Below are positions 17,037 to 26,492 of a stretch of DNA of 64,000 nucleotides, in pieces. A model generated the notes under the pieces. The model saw only the letters and a program-made list of their open reading frames with translations. It was not told the DNA's origin and did no database searches. The DNA comes from Flavobacterium sp. GT3R68 (GTDB taxonomy: Bacteria; Bacteroidota; Bacteroidia; Flavobacteriales; Flavobacteriaceae). Within the stretch, counting starts at the first letter, position 1. Every line of letters starts with the position of its first letter. A program made the position numbers and the translations under genes. The DNA lies in NCBI RefSeq assembly GCF_007109225.1, contig NZ_VJZK01000002.1, positions 310,001 through 374,000 on the forward strand, given 5' to 3'.

Positions 17037-18428
17037 TTATGAGCCGATTCCCTGGTAAACAAAACCAATTTCTGATAATTTTTTGCCGTTCAGTACATTA
17101 CGCCCATCAAAAATAAATGCTGGCTTTTGCATATTATCATATATACGTTGCCAGTCATACTCTTTAAATTCATCCCATTCCGTCAAAATTGCTATAGCAT
17201 GCGCGTTGTGGCAGGCATCGTAGGAATTATCAAAGACAGTAATTCCCTCTTTATTTTTTTCTGATGATCTGGTTTCCAAATAGTCCAAATCAAAAAGGAT
17301 TTGTTTTTCTGATACTTTCGGATCATAAACAGCGATATGTGCCTGTTCGTTCATCAAATCATCTGCTACAGAAATAGCTGCTGATTCTCTGGTATCATTC
17401 GTGTCTTTTTTGAAAGCCCAGCCTAAGAATGTTATTTTTTTATCCGAAATGGTATTGTACAATGTGCTGACAATATTTCTGGAGAATCTTCTTTTCTGAT
17501 GATCATTCATCACAATAACCTGTTCCCAATAATTGGCTACCTCGTCTAATCCATAGGATTTGGCAATATAAACTAAATTCAGAATGTCTTTTTGAAAACA
17601 TGATCCTCCGAAGCCGACGGATGCTTTCAGAAATTTCGAGCCAATTCTGCTGTCCATCCCGATGGCACGGCCTACTTCATTGACATTGGCGCCTGTTTTT
17701 TCACAAAGTTCTGAAAGGGCATTTATAGAAGAAACTCTTTGAGCCAGAAAAGCGTTGGCTGTCAGTTTAGATAATTCAGAAGACCATACATTTGTAAACA
17801 ATATCCGATCCGCGCTTACCCAATTCGAATATACATCTGCAAGTGCCTGGATTGCTTTTTGTCCTTCCTCTGTGCTGTCCCCTCCAATCAATACCCTGTC
17901 GGGATACAATAAATCCTGAACTGCGGTACCTTCGGCTAAAAATTCCGGATTGGAAAGAATTTGAAACTGCACACCGTTCCCGGTATGATTTAAAATACTT
18001 TTAATAGCTTCTGCCGTTCGGACAGGCAACGTGGATTTTTCAACCACAATTTTATCATCTTTGGAAATCCTGGCAATTTGTCTGGCGCAGAGTTCAATAT
18101 ATTTCAAATCGGCAGCCATTCCCTTTCCGGAGCCATAGGTCTTAGTGGGTGTGTTTACAGATATAAAAATCAATTGTGCCTCATCGATGGCTTTGTCTAC
18201 ATCCGTAGAGAAAAACAGATTTCGATTTCGCGCTTCTGCTACAATGGAACTTAACCCGGGTTCATATATAGGTATGTTATCAACGTTAGGATCATTCCAA
18301 GCGGCAATCCGCGCTTCATTCAAATCCACAACTGTTATTTGTATATCCGGACATTTTTGAGCAATAACTGCCATTGTAGGGCCTCCTACATATCCTGCTC
18401 CAATGCAGCAAATCTTTGTAATTTTCAT
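17037..18428 (-). CDS. ugd: UDP-glucose 6-dehydrogenase (animal-type family)
   Basis: 463-aa enzyme oxidising UDP-glucose to UDP-glucuronate. [19 protein letters not shown], with GAGYVGGPT binding NAD, and the long form with [14 protein letters not shown] match the animal-type UGDH family, also common in Bacteroidota. The catalytic cysteine is in [27 protein letters not shown] of the UDP-binding domain is present. I chose ATG 18428, giving MKITKIC; the longer frame starts with TTG at 18449. The gene is between wzc1 and rfbB. Confidence 0.93.
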   Translation of the reverse strand: MKITKICCIGAGYVGGPTMAVIAQKCPDIQITVVDLNEARIAAWNDPNVDNIPIYEPGLSSIVAEARNRNLFFSTDVDKAIDEAQLIFISVNTPTKTYGSGKGMAADLKYIELCARQIARISKDDKIVVEKSTLPVRTAEAIKSILNHTGNGVQFQILSNPEFLAEGTAVQDLLYPDRVLIGGDSTEEGQKAIQALADVYSNWVSADRILFTNVWSSELSKLTANAFLAQRVSSINALSELCEKTGANVNEVGRAIGMDSRIGSKFLKASVGFGGSCFQKDILNLVYIAKSYGLDEVANYWEQVIVMNDHQKRRFSRNIVSTLYNTISDKKITFLGWAFKKDTNDTRESAAISVADDLMNEQAHIAVYDPKVSEKQILFDLDYLETRSSEKNKEGITVFDNSYDACHNAHAIAILTEWDEFKEYDWQRIYDNMQKPAFIFDGRNVLNGKKLSEIGFVYQGIGS

Positions 18429-18501
18429 TTTTTGTTCACTTTTTTTCAATCCTTCATTATCAGTTTTCCTTTTGACAAAAGCGGCATTAGCCTTTAGTCG
18501 G

Positions 18502-20928
18502 TCACGATTTCTTAAAGAATCTTTGTAATTTATCTATAATATTTTTGGGTTCGTCTTCATAGTAACCATATGAATAGTTACCGTAACCATAACCGTACTT
18601 GGCTTTGTTTTCAAATCCATTCAGAATAATACTAACATTGGTTAATTCTTTTTTACGATGTTTGTCGTTGATAATATTCAGCATACGTTTCTTGGTTATA
18701 TTCTGTCTCACGATATAAAGAGTTACATCGCAATATTGAGCTAATTCCAAAGCATCAGATACCAAACCTACCGGCGGCGTATCCAAAATTATGTAGTCAT
18801 ATCTCGTTTTAAGATCATCTAATAATTCTTTCATACTGTCGCCCAAAATCAATTCGGAAGGATTGGGTGGGATTGGTCCGGCAGTGATGACATCCAAATG
18901 AGGGACATGCGTCTTTTGGATCACTTCATCAATTGTTTTCTGGCCAATCAGGTAATTCACCACTCCAAACGTGTTGGGCAAATTAAAATCCTGGAAAATT
19001 TTTGGTTTTCTTAAATCCAGTACGACAATTACGGTCTTTTTCCCGCTCAACGCAAATACAGTAGCAATATTAGTGGAACAAAATGATTTTCCTTCCCCAC
19101 TAATAGAAGAGGTAATCATTAATGTTTTTGCTCCGATGACCTTCTGTTTTTTGTATAAGAATTGTAATGAGGACCGGATGGAACGGAATGATTCTGCTAA
19201 TGCGGATTTGGGTTTTTCGAAAACAGCCAGATTGGTTTTACTCGGGTTTTTTCCCGTAACCCCTATCACCGGAATTTTTGTTAATTTCTCAATATCGTCC
19301 ATATTCACAATACTGGTTTCCATTATTGTCAGGGTAAAAGCAAGTAACAACGGAATTAACAACCCTAAAAAGGATGCCAGTACATAATTTACACTCGTCT
19401 TCGGTCCTAATAAACCTCCCCCAACATCTTTCGCAGGATCAATAAACTGGATATCGGAAACATTCGCCGCCTTTACAATATTGGCTTCGCTTCTTTTTTG
19501 AAGAAAAGTATTATATATATTATCACTTAAGTCGTACTTTCTTTTGATTTTAACCAACTCCTGCTGATCTTCAGGCAGATTTTTCATGTCCGATTCCGCT
19601 TCGCCGATATTCCGGTTTATCGCGGACAAATCATATTGGATAGCTGCTTTTGCAGAAGTAATATTTTCGAGCAGAACGCTTTTAACAGCTTCCATTTGGT
19701 TGTCAAAATTATTGAAAATCTTATCGTTCTTGACCGTGTAGGCCATCTCGGAACGCTCTATGGACAAGGCAATCAACTTGGAAACACCGCCTATAATGTT
19801 GGGATCATCAATTCCCGCAACGGCAGGGGCCGGAAGCTTTGAATAATCGGTGCTGTTCAAAAGATATGATTTCAACCTGTTATAATAGGCTAGTTTTCTG
19901 TTAATGGCATCCCGTTCGACGTCAAATCCGGACAATCTCATCGAAACTTCGCCTCCACCACTTTCTAATTGAAAAATATTTTTATCTCTTCTGAAGTCTT
20001 TTAGTTCTCCTTCGGTAGTTTTTATTTGTTGCTCCATTGCAATCAGCGTGCTGTCAATAAAGGCAATAGTATTTTTGGCAAATTGGTTTTTACTGTCTAA
20101 CTCATTTTTACGTAATACTTCAACCGTAGTGTTGAGATAATCAACCATACGGGCTTTATTATGCCCCTGCATGCCCAGTTTTAGTATGGACCCACCTTTA
20201 TCATCTGTCTGAATATCGATGTTTTTATAGTTGGACACCACCCCATTGAAATCACCGAAACGCACAAAATATTCTTTACCCACATAATCTGCTGCATTAT
20301 CACCCAATTCCAGCGTCCAATTTAAAAAAGGCAGTGAAACATGTTCCCCAATTTTGTACCTCTTTACAAATTCTTCCTGGGCTACACGCGCCTGACTATT
20401 AAGATTAGTTGAATAGTTGACTACGGAAACCTGATCTGTTTCAAAAGGAATTCTGATCTCATATTGGGTCTGATTCAGGAATTTGATACGAATAGGCATC
20501 CCCAAAAGCTGTCCTTTACTCTGATCAATGTTGACCAAAAACGGGGCTTCGCCATAAGCATCCTGCAAATTGTACTCACCCTGTTTAAGATAGTCGATAT
20601 AAAACTGTAATCTTGCCACAACCAATTCGTTATGCGAACGGCTTTTTAGTATGGTAATAACCGCTTGCACTTTATCGGAAGTTCCCCCCCAGTTAAAAAC
20701 CAAACTCGTATTTGCGGTAAAAAAAGGATTATTTACCTCTTTAATATTAATTACACTTTCAACGCCGTAAATTTTTTCTTTTCTGATATTTACCTGGTAT
20801 GCAATGGAATAGGCTATAATCAAACTTACAATAAACCACTTCCAATAGCTTAAAATTTTGATTAGAAATCCTTTAAAGTCAAAGTTACTCTGGTTTTCGA
20901 AAAACGAAAAATCTTTTGTGTCAAGCAT
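18502..20928 (-). CDS. wzc: Wzc-type chain-length regulator and tyrosine autokinase (copy 1)
   Basis: 808-aa inner-membrane protein joining a periplasmic Wzz domain with coiled-coil segments to a cytoplasmic BY-kinase. There is a transmembrane segment at about 32-50, a long periplasmic region, a second transmembrane segment near 510-530, and the kinase with Walker [10 protein letters not shown] at about 600 followed by VVLDLRKPK (Walker A') and ILDTPPVG (Walker B). The C-terminus has the tyrosine cluster [17 protein letters not shown], the usual autophosphorylation site. It lies 12 bases downstream of wza1 and upstream of ugd. Confidence 0.94.
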   Translation of the reverse strand: MLDTKDFSFFENQSNFDFKGFLIKILSYWKWFIVSLIIAYSIAYQVNIRKEKIYGVESVINIKEVNNPFFTANTSLVFNWGGTSDKVQAVITILKSRSHNELVVARLQFYIDYLKQGEYNLQDAYGEAPFLVNIDQSKGQLLGMPIRIKFLNQTQYEIRIPFETDQVSVVNYSTNLNSQARVAQEEFVKRYKIGEHVSLPFLNWTLELGDNAADYVGKEYFVRFGDFNGVVSNYKNIDIQTDDKGGSILKLGMQGHNKARMVDYLNTTVEVLRKNELDSKNQFAKNTIAFIDSTLIAMEQQIKTTEGELKDFRRDKNIFQLESGGGEVSMRLSGFDVERDAINRKLAYYNRLKSYLLNSTDYSKLPAPAVAGIDDPNIIGGVSKLIALSIERSEMAYTVKNDKIFNNFDNQMEAVKSVLLENITSAKAAIQYDLSAINRNIGEAESDMKNLPEDQQELVKIKRKYDLSDNIYNTFLQKRSEANIVKAANVSDIQFIDPAKDVGGGLLGPKTSVNYVLASFLGLLIPLLLAFTLTIMETSIVNMDDIEKLTKIPVIGVTGKNPSKTNLAVFEKPKSALAESFRSIRSSLQFLYKKQKVIGAKTLMITSSISGEGKSFCSTNIATVFALSGKKTVIVVLDLRKPKIFQDFNLPNTFGVVNYLIGQKTIDEVIQKTHVPHLDVITAGPIPPNPSELILGDSMKELLDDLKTRYDYIILDTPPVGLVSDALELAQYCDVTLYIVRQNITKKRMLNIINDKHRKKELTNVSIILNGFENKAKYGYGYGNYSYGYYEDEPKNIIDKLQRFFKKS

Positions 20929-20940
20929 ATTGTTTGGTAA

Positions 20941-21723
20941 TTATAAGCTTTTAAAAACTAAATAGGTTGAAATAATCAGGGTCAAACCTGATACAATAGT
21001 CGTAAAAGACTGTATTCCGGTAGTTCCTGTACCCCAGGTTTTTTGTTTAAGGGGTTTAATATAGATAAAATCATTGGGCTGCAAGTTATAATAGGGCGAT
21101 TTCATCACATTCACATCTGTCAGATCGATAGTATGCATTTCTGTACCCTGAGGAAATTGTCTGATGATTACTATTTCTTTTCTATTTCCCGTGATGGCTA
21201 TATCCCCAGAGTTCGCAATGGCTTCCATAATATTGACTTTATCGCGGTACAGTATTTTGGAACCAGGAGACGATACCTCGCCATTAATAGTATATCGAAA
21301 TCCGGCTAACTTTACATTGACAAAAATATTGGCCTCTTTATTAAAATAATCTGAAAGTAACAGGGCTTCAACTTTAGTCCGTATTTCATCTGCAGTAAAT
21401 CCTAAAACGTTTAGTTCCCCTAATACCGGCAGCCTAATGTTCCCATGATCATCGACACTATATCCTTCAAAATATGCCCCCGATTCTGTTTGACCATTTG
21501 CTCCCGTATTAAACATAGCAACTAATTTTGGATCCGTCGCATTGATGGTGATTATTATGATATCATTGGTTTGCATCCGGTAGGGCTTAGACATCACCTG
21601 ATTAATCGACTGATCTCCAGTAGAATCGTCCTTGTTTTGAAGATAGATTAAGTCCTTAGTGGGAATGCAGGAAGTAAAAGAAAAGCCAACCAGCAGCAGA
21701 AAATATATCGTTATTCTATTCAT
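20941..21723 (-). CDS. wza: Wza-type outer-membrane polysaccharide export lipoprotein (copy 1)
   Basis: 260-aa lipoprotein forming, with Wzc, the trans-envelope export channel. The signal peptide ends in a lipobox with Cys19 (FSFTSC). The poly-export domain (QTNDIIIITINATDP onward), an SLBB-type domain (GFRYTINGEVSSPG) and a C-terminal hydrophobic stretch follow. The IPTKDLIYLQNK start is typical of Bacteroidota Wza. It begins a wza-wzc-ugd-rfbB run and has a -7 box 19 bases upstream of its start. Confidence 0.92.
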   Translation of the reverse strand: MNRITIYFLLLVGFSFTSCIPTKDLIYLQNKDDSTGDQSINQVMSKPYRMQTNDIIIITINATDPKLVAMFNTGANGQTESGAYFEGYSVDDHGNIRLPVLGELNVLGFTADEIRTKVEALLLSDYFNKEANIFVNVKLAGFRYTINGEVSSPGSKILYRDKVNIMEAIANSGDIAITGNRKEIVIIRQFPQGTEMHTIDLTDVNVMKSPYYNLQPNDFIYIKPLKQKTWGTGTTGIQSFTTIVSGLTLIISTYLVFKSL

Positions 21724-21741
21724 TATTTATTTATTAGCAAA

Positions 21742-21749
21742 CAAATATA
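21742..21749 (-). promoter_or_regulatory. Putative -7 promoter box of the wza1 operon
   Basis: Minus-strand TATATTTG matches TAnnTTTG and sits 19 bases upstream of the wza1 ATG in the 72-bp gap after recR. No clear -33 TTG is seen. Confidence 0.5.
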
Positions 21750-21795
21750 GTTTTTCCTTTATAATTATAAAAATGAAGTTAAAATAATAACCATA

Positions 21796-22416
21796 TTAAT
21801 TGTTTTTGAAGGAATTTTCGAAGGGCACGCGTTGTAAAATACTTCGCCCTAAAGTGACTTCGTCCGCATATTCCAACTCATCTCCAACTGAGATTCCCCG
21901 TGCAATTGTGGAGGTGATAATACCGGAGTCTTTAATTTGTTTGTAGATATAAAAATTAGTTGTATCGCCTTCCATTGTTGAACTCAGTGCAAAAATAAGT
22001 TCCTGCACCAGCCCCGCTTTTATTTTATCCACCAAAGAGGTAATTTTTAGCTGACTTGGACCCACGCCATCAATGGGTGATATTTTTCCGCCTAACACAT
22101 GATAAATGCCCCGATACTGACCGGTATTTTCAATTGCCATTACATCGCGTATATCTTCAACAACACATATAATCTGATGATTTCTATTAGGGTTAGAACA
22201 AATTTCACAAACTGCCACATCAGAGATGTTGTGACATTGTTCACAAAACTTTATATCTTCCCGCATATTAACCAATGCCTGTGATAAGAATCCCGTTTGT
22301 TCTTTGGGTTGTTTTAATAAATGCAACACCAAACGCAAGGCCGTCCGTTTTCCTATTCCCGGTAGCTGCGCCATCTCGTTAACCGCTTTTTCCAAAAGTT
22401 TTGATGAGAATTCCAT
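21796..22416 (-). CDS. recR: Recombination mediator RecR
   Basis: 206-aa DNA repair protein that acts with RecO/RecF in loading RecA. It has an N-terminal helix-hairpin-helix ([15 protein letters not shown]), a four-cysteine zinc finger CEQCHN...CEIC at about 57-72, and a Toprim domain with [13 protein letters not shown] and GIYHVLGG. It is a housekeeping gene lodged between the two polysaccharide export modules, upstream of wza1. Confidence 0.97.
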   Translation of the reverse strand: MEFSSKLLEKAVNEMAQLPGIGKRTALRLVLHLLKQPKEQTGFLSQALVNMREDIKFCEQCHNISDVAVCEICSNPNRNHQIICVVEDIRDVMAIENTGQYRGIYHVLGGKISPIDGVGPSQLKITSLVDKIKAGLVQELIFALSSTMEGDTTNFYIYKQIKDSGIITSTIARGISVGDELEYADEVTLGRSILQRVPFENSFKNN

Positions 22417-22504
22417 TTGGTAAAGGTACTGATTTGTTCAATTGATTAATTGCTGATGCACCAAATTTGATTATCAAAGGGAACACTGGCTGAGGTAAAG
22501 TAAG

Positions 22505-22512
22505 TATATTTG
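22505..22512 (+). promoter_or_regulatory. Putative -7 promoter box of cpsB
   Basis: Plus-strand TATATTTG matches TAnnTTTG exactly, 18 bases before the GTG start of cpsB, in the divergent gap with recR. No convincing -33 TTG is present. Confidence 0.5.
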
Positions 22513-22530
22513 CGTACCAAATAAAATAAC

Positions 22531-23265
22531 GTGATTTCTTTATTCAAAAGTAAACCTATACTGGCCGACCTGATTCCTGAGGGTTATGTTGACATTCACT
22601 CCCATGTTTTGTTTGGGATCGACGATGGCGCCCAAAATAGCACTGAAAGCGAGTTTTTGCTTCAGGCAATGATCGGCTTGCGGTTCGCCAAATGCATTAC
22701 TACTCCCCACACGATGAAACACGTCTGGGAGAATACCAGAGAAGGCATAGTCTCACGCTTAGATGATCTACGAGACGCCTTGCCGGATTTAACTACGAAA
22801 TTGAATTTGGCGGCAGCCTCGGAATATCTTATTGATAATGATCTGATAGTACATTTTCAGTCTGAACCATTATTGACCTTAAAAGACAATTACGTATTGG
22901 TTGAAATGTCCTATTTAAATCCGCCCATGCAATTGCACGAGATCCTATTTCAACTTCAAGTGGAAGGATATATCCCTGTATTAGCCCACCCGGAACGATA
23001 TACCTTTTATCATAATGATTTTAGACAGTACGAGAAATTAAAAAAAACAGGCTGTCTCTTTCAATTGAATTTGCTGTCTACAGTAGGTTACTATGGAAAA
23101 GGAGTCGCAGAGACAGCACAAAAACTCCTCCAAAAAGGGATGATTGATTTTGCAGGTTCGGATATTCATCATAAAAAGCATGTAGAAGCTTTCGCTAAAA
23201 AAGTCATTATTAAAGAATCGAAATCACTGATTGAAGTTATGGGAAACAATTCCATATTTAAATAA
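22531..23265 (+). CDS. CpsB/YwqE-type protein-tyrosine phosphatase
   Basis: 244-aa metal-dependent phosphatase of the PHP fold that dephosphorylates BY-kinases of the Wzc type. PHP motifs are VDIHSHVLFGIDDGA (21-35), TTPHTM, LAHPERY and AGSDIHHK. It uses a GTG start with an A-rich upstream region. It is one of only three plus-strand genes and converges on wzc2, with a shared terminator. The nearby kinases Wzc1 and Wzc2 are the likely substrates, so it should control Wzc phosphorylation cycles. Confidence 0.93.
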   Translation: MISLFKSKPILADLIPEGYVDIHSHVLFGIDDGAQNSTESEFLLQAMIGLRFAKCITTPHTMKHVWENTREGIVSRLDDLRDALPDLTTKLNLAAASEYLIDNDLIVHFQSEPLLTLKDNYVLVEMSYLNPPMQLHEILFQLQVEGYIPVLAHPERYTFYHNDFRQYEKLKKTGCLFQLNLLSTVGYYGKGVAETAQKLLQKGMIDFAGSDIHHKKHVEAFAKKVIIKESKSLIEVMGNNSIFK

Positions 23266-23292
23266 AAAAGAGGCATCAGCCTCTTTTTTATT
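23264..23292. terminator. Bidirectional terminator between cpsB and wzc2
   Basis: AAAAAAGAGGC-atca-GCCTCTTTTTT hairpin with A-run and T-run on opposite sides, so it can serve both converging genes. It overlaps the last codons of wzc2. Confidence 0.85.
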
Positions 23293-25645
23293 TAAATATT
23301 CTTTTATACCAAGGTGCTTTTTCAATTTCGACACCATACCCATAGCCATAGCCATAGCCATAGCCATAGCCTTTGTTTGTATCAGTGTCATTTAGCAATA
23401 GTGCCATATTAGGCAATTTACTTTCTTTATACAATCGATCCGGAATATGCAGCATCCTCTTGTCTAAATAATTCGCACGGACAACATATACAAATGTATC
23501 CGCATGTTTTGCGATAATTAATGTATCAGTCACCAGACTCACCGGCGCGGTATCTACTACTATATAATCGTATTCTTTTTTTAATTCGGTAAAAAGCTCA
23601 TCTACTTTTTTGTTCATTAATAGCTCGGCAGGGTTCGGAGGAATAATTCCGGCAGGAAATACGTGGAAATCTTCAAAGCCATTTTGTTTGGCAATGTAGT
23701 CCTTACAACTCCCCTCTTTGGCAGCCAGATAGTTGGTAATTCCTTTATTAGGAAGGTCCAAATAGTCATTAAGTTTTGGATTTCGGATATCCATTCCTAA
23801 CAACAGCACTTTTTTTCCCGAAAGGGCTATCGTACCTGCCAGGTTTACAGCAATAAATGTTTTTCCTTCTTTAGGTAAAGTAGAAGTAACAAATATAGTT
23901 TTCGCTATTCCATCAGGTACCTGATTCAGCATAAATTCGAGATTGGTCCGGATAATCCGGAGTGCCTCAGCGGCCCCGGTCCGGGAAGAAGCGGTGATTA
24001 TTTCATTATGAGTCTCGGAAGTGGGAACGTCGCCCAAAAAGGGAACAGCAAATTTACTTTCAATATCAAAACGGCTTTTAATTTTTGTATCGAGCAGATC
24101 AATCAGATAAATAATCCCAAAAGGAATTAATAACCCCAATACCAATGCTCCTAAATAAATAATATTTTTCTGGGGAGATATAGGAGACTTCATTGCCAAT
24201 GCGGAATCAATTACTTTAGCATTTGGCTCCGTAACCGCCAGTGAAATCGCTGTCTCTTCTCTTTTCTGTAACAGATACAGGTACAAAGTTTCTTTAATCT
24301 GTTGCTGACGTCCTAACGCACGAGATTCTCTTTCGAGTGTGGGTATCTTAGAAATTTTTCCGTTTACAAGTGCATTTTGTCTTGACAAATCATTTCTACT
24401 AATTTCTAAAGCCGTTCTTTGCTGTATTAAACTGGAATTTATGCTGGTTTTTAATGCTCCAATTTTACTAATGATGTTCTGTACTACTACATTGTCAGGC
24501 CCTGCATTTTTTAATAAACGATTTCGTTCCAAAACCAATTGATTGTATTGGTCTATCAATCCCGCAGCCTCTGTGTCGGATGTTAAAATATTAGCGGGAA
24601 TCAAATCCGAAATATTGCTTTTAGACACAAATTCCCTCATTGATTTTACCACTTTTAATTGGGTTTCAATCTCAATTTCCTTTTTTTCAAAATCACTGGC
24701 ATTTTGCATGAACAACCCGGCATCTGAAGTAATATCAGTAATACGATTCGTTTTCTTGAAAGTTTCGGCTTCTTTTTCTACACCATCCAATTCTCTTGTA
24801 ATCAACTCCAAACGCTGTTCAATAAACTTTGAAGTGTTTTCTGAAATAAAATTTTTATCTGCTATAGCATCCTGATTATAATTTGAAATCAGTGAATTCA
24901 AAAAATCTTCCGCCTTTTCCGGAACGGGGTCAATAAGCGAAAGTTCGACAATGCTGGTAGTTTTACTCAATGCCATTACAGACAATCTGCCTTTAAAGCT
25001 ATCCGCCGTATTTTCTACCGGATTTATTACAATATTGATTGTAAAGTTGCCCCAATTTAATTTTTGGTCTTGTTTTTTAAAAATTACAAATGTTTCATTT
25101 CTGTGATTTACTACTTGTCCAAAACTAAAATTTCCAATTTTACTACCACCATCAGCATATAAGTTAAATTTTGAATCAGATGTACTTTCCACGCGGTACA
25201 AATGGCTTCTCTTATAAAAGTCATCGGATACTTTTGAAAATACAATTTCTATTGGAACATTTTTATATATTTCTGCAGAATTAACTCTTCCTATATTTAA
25301 ATAATTTATATTCAATCCCAACTCTTTCACAGCCGCTTGTATTAATGTCCTCGATTTGAGGATTTCGATTTCATTATCTACATTGCTTTTATTATTGGAA
25401 AGCATACCGAGGTCGGAAAATGCCGCAAGTTCAGAAATGCCACCTTTTTTTTCGTCTTTGATTGAAATTGTTATCGCTGCCTTGTATTGAGGAACTAAAT
25501 ATCGCAAATAAAAATAAGCTAGCGACAGCATAATGAAAACGCCTAAAGCGAACCATTTCCATTGCATTAAATAACGTTCTATCTGTTCTCTAAAACTAAA
25601 TTTATTCTCCTCTATGTCTGATAAAAAGGGTTGATTGTATTGCAT
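23288..25645 (-). CDS. wzc: Wzc-type chain-length regulator and tyrosine autokinase (copy 2)
   Basis: 785-aa fused Wzz/BY-kinase. It has an N-terminal transmembrane segment at about 30-50, coiled-coil periplasmic helices, a second transmembrane segment near 495-515, and the kinase domain with Walker A TSTLPKEGKTF, LLGMDIRNPKL and VVDTAPVSLVTD. The tail is six consecutive Gly-Tyr dipeptides followed by GVEIEKAPWYKRIFK. The Gly-Tyr run is encoded by a hexanucleotide repeat at 23334-23369. It differs clearly from Wzc1, so the two are old paralogues serving two export units. It lies five bases downstream of wza2. Confidence 0.94.
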   Translation of the reverse strand: MQYNQPFLSDIEENKFSFREQIERYLMQWKWFALGVFIMLSLAYFYLRYLVPQYKAAITISIKDEKKGGISELAAFSDLGMLSNNKSNVDNEIEILKSRTLIQAAVKELGLNINYLNIGRVNSAEIYKNVPIEIVFSKVSDDFYKRSHLYRVESTSDSKFNLYADGGSKIGNFSFGQVVNHRNETFVIFKKQDQKLNWGNFTINIVINPVENTADSFKGRLSVMALSKTTSIVELSLIDPVPEKAEDFLNSLISNYNQDAIADKNFISENTSKFIEQRLELITRELDGVEKEAETFKKTNRITDITSDAGLFMQNASDFEKKEIEIETQLKVVKSMREFVSKSNISDLIPANILTSDTEAAGLIDQYNQLVLERNRLLKNAGPDNVVVQNIISKIGALKTSINSSLIQQRTALEISRNDLSRQNALVNGKISKIPTLERESRALGRQQQIKETLYLYLLQKREETAISLAVTEPNAKVIDSALAMKSPISPQKNIIYLGALVLGLLIPFGIIYLIDLLDTKIKSRFDIESKFAVPFLGDVPTSETHNEIITASSRTGAAEALRIIRTNLEFMLNQVPDGIAKTIFVTSTLPKEGKTFIAVNLAGTIALSGKKVLLLGMDIRNPKLNDYLDLPNKGITNYLAAKEGSCKDYIAKQNGFEDFHVFPAGIIPPNPAELLMNKKVDELFTELKKEYDYIVVDTAPVSLVTDTLIIAKHADTFVYVVRANYLDKRMLHIPDRLYKESKLPNMALLLNDTDTNKGYGYGYGYGYGYGVEIEKAPWYKRIFK
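23334..23369. repeat. Hexanucleotide repeat coding the Gly-Tyr tail of Wzc2
   Basis: Plus strand: one CCATAC followed by five CCATAG units, in frame on the minus strand as Gly-Tyr. Being 6 bp long, gain or loss of units changes the number of tyrosines without shifting the frame. Confidence 0.9.
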
Positions 25646-25650
25646 GGAAA

Positions 25651-26415
25651 TTATCTAGTAGTTAAAGTAATCACAGTAATAAGCAATGAGACCAGCGAAA
25701 ATGCAATTCCTATATTGGGACCAAAAACGGAAGAGTTTATTTTAGTTTTATTGGGCTCAACGTATATAACATCATTTTGTGCGAGGTAATAATAAGGAGA
25801 ATTTATGAAGTCACTTTTAGTTATATCTACTTTATCTATTGTCTTAACACCGTCCTTTTCCCGAATAATCATAATATTTTTTCTTTTCCCATATATGCTC
25901 AAATCTCCAGAGAGACTTAATGCTTCCAGAAATGTGATTCGCTCACTTTGGATAGGGTAGATTCCAGGTCTGCCGACTTCGCCTAAAACTGATATTTTAA
26001 AATTAAGAATCCTTAGATTTACAATAGGTTCCTTAATATGATTCTCTAAAAGCGTCTTCATTTTTTGAATGGCATTCAATCGGGTCAAACCAGCTAATTT
26101 TATTTTTCCCAACATCGGAAAATCAACATTTCCTTCTTTATCAATTAAATAAGACTGCAACTGGTCTTGTCCTCCTAAAGTTCCTGAATTACTTTGAATC
26201 ATGTTATAAGGCGCTGCAATTTCAGGATTTTCGGCAGAAACCACGATCATAACTACATCATCCGATTGCAATACGGGTTCAAAATTGGCCACTGAAGCTG
26301 CAATTTGCTGTCCATCAGATTGCAAATAAATAAGATTTTTTTTTGAAGTACAGGAAAACAAGGTGCCTATTAAAAGAAAGAGTATAATGATTTTAGATTC
26401 GAATTTGACTGTCAT
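25651..26415 (-). CDS. wza: Wza-type outer-membrane polysaccharide export lipoprotein (copy 2)
   Basis: 254-aa export lipoprotein. The signal peptide ends with Cys22 (TLFSC). The poly-export domain is LQSDDVVMIVVSAENPE onward, and the soluble-ligand-binding beta-grasp repeat is LNFKISVLGEVGRPG. The C-terminus is hydrophobic (GIAFSLVSLLITVITL). It pairs with wzc2 and has its own -7 box. The amino-acid start KKNLIYLQ is the same Bacteroidota type as copy 1, but identity is modest. Confidence 0.92.
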   Translation of the reverse strand: MTVKFESKIIILFLLIGTLFSCTSKKNLIYLQSDGQQIAASVANFEPVLQSDDVVMIVVSAENPEIAAPYNMIQSNSGTLGGQDQLQSYLIDKEGNVDFPMLGKIKLAGLTRLNAIQKMKTLLENHIKEPIVNLRILNFKISVLGEVGRPGIYPIQSERITFLEALSLSGDLSIYGKRKNIMIIREKDGVKTIDKVDITKSDFINSPYYYLAQNDVIYVEPNKTKINSSVFGPNIGIAFSLVSLLITVITLTTR

Positions 26416-26432
26416 GTATGTAATTTAAGATG

Positions 26433-26440
26433 CAAAGATA
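26433..26440 (-). promoter_or_regulatory. Putative -7 promoter box of wza2-wzc2
   Basis: Minus-strand TATCTTTG matches TAnnTTTG, 18 bases upstream of the wza2 ATG, in the 77-bp gap to the pglF-like gene. Confidence 0.5.
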
Positions 26441-26492
26441 TAATTTTAATCTATCGTTTTTTGAACATTCCAATTTTGTAGCCAATCTTCGA

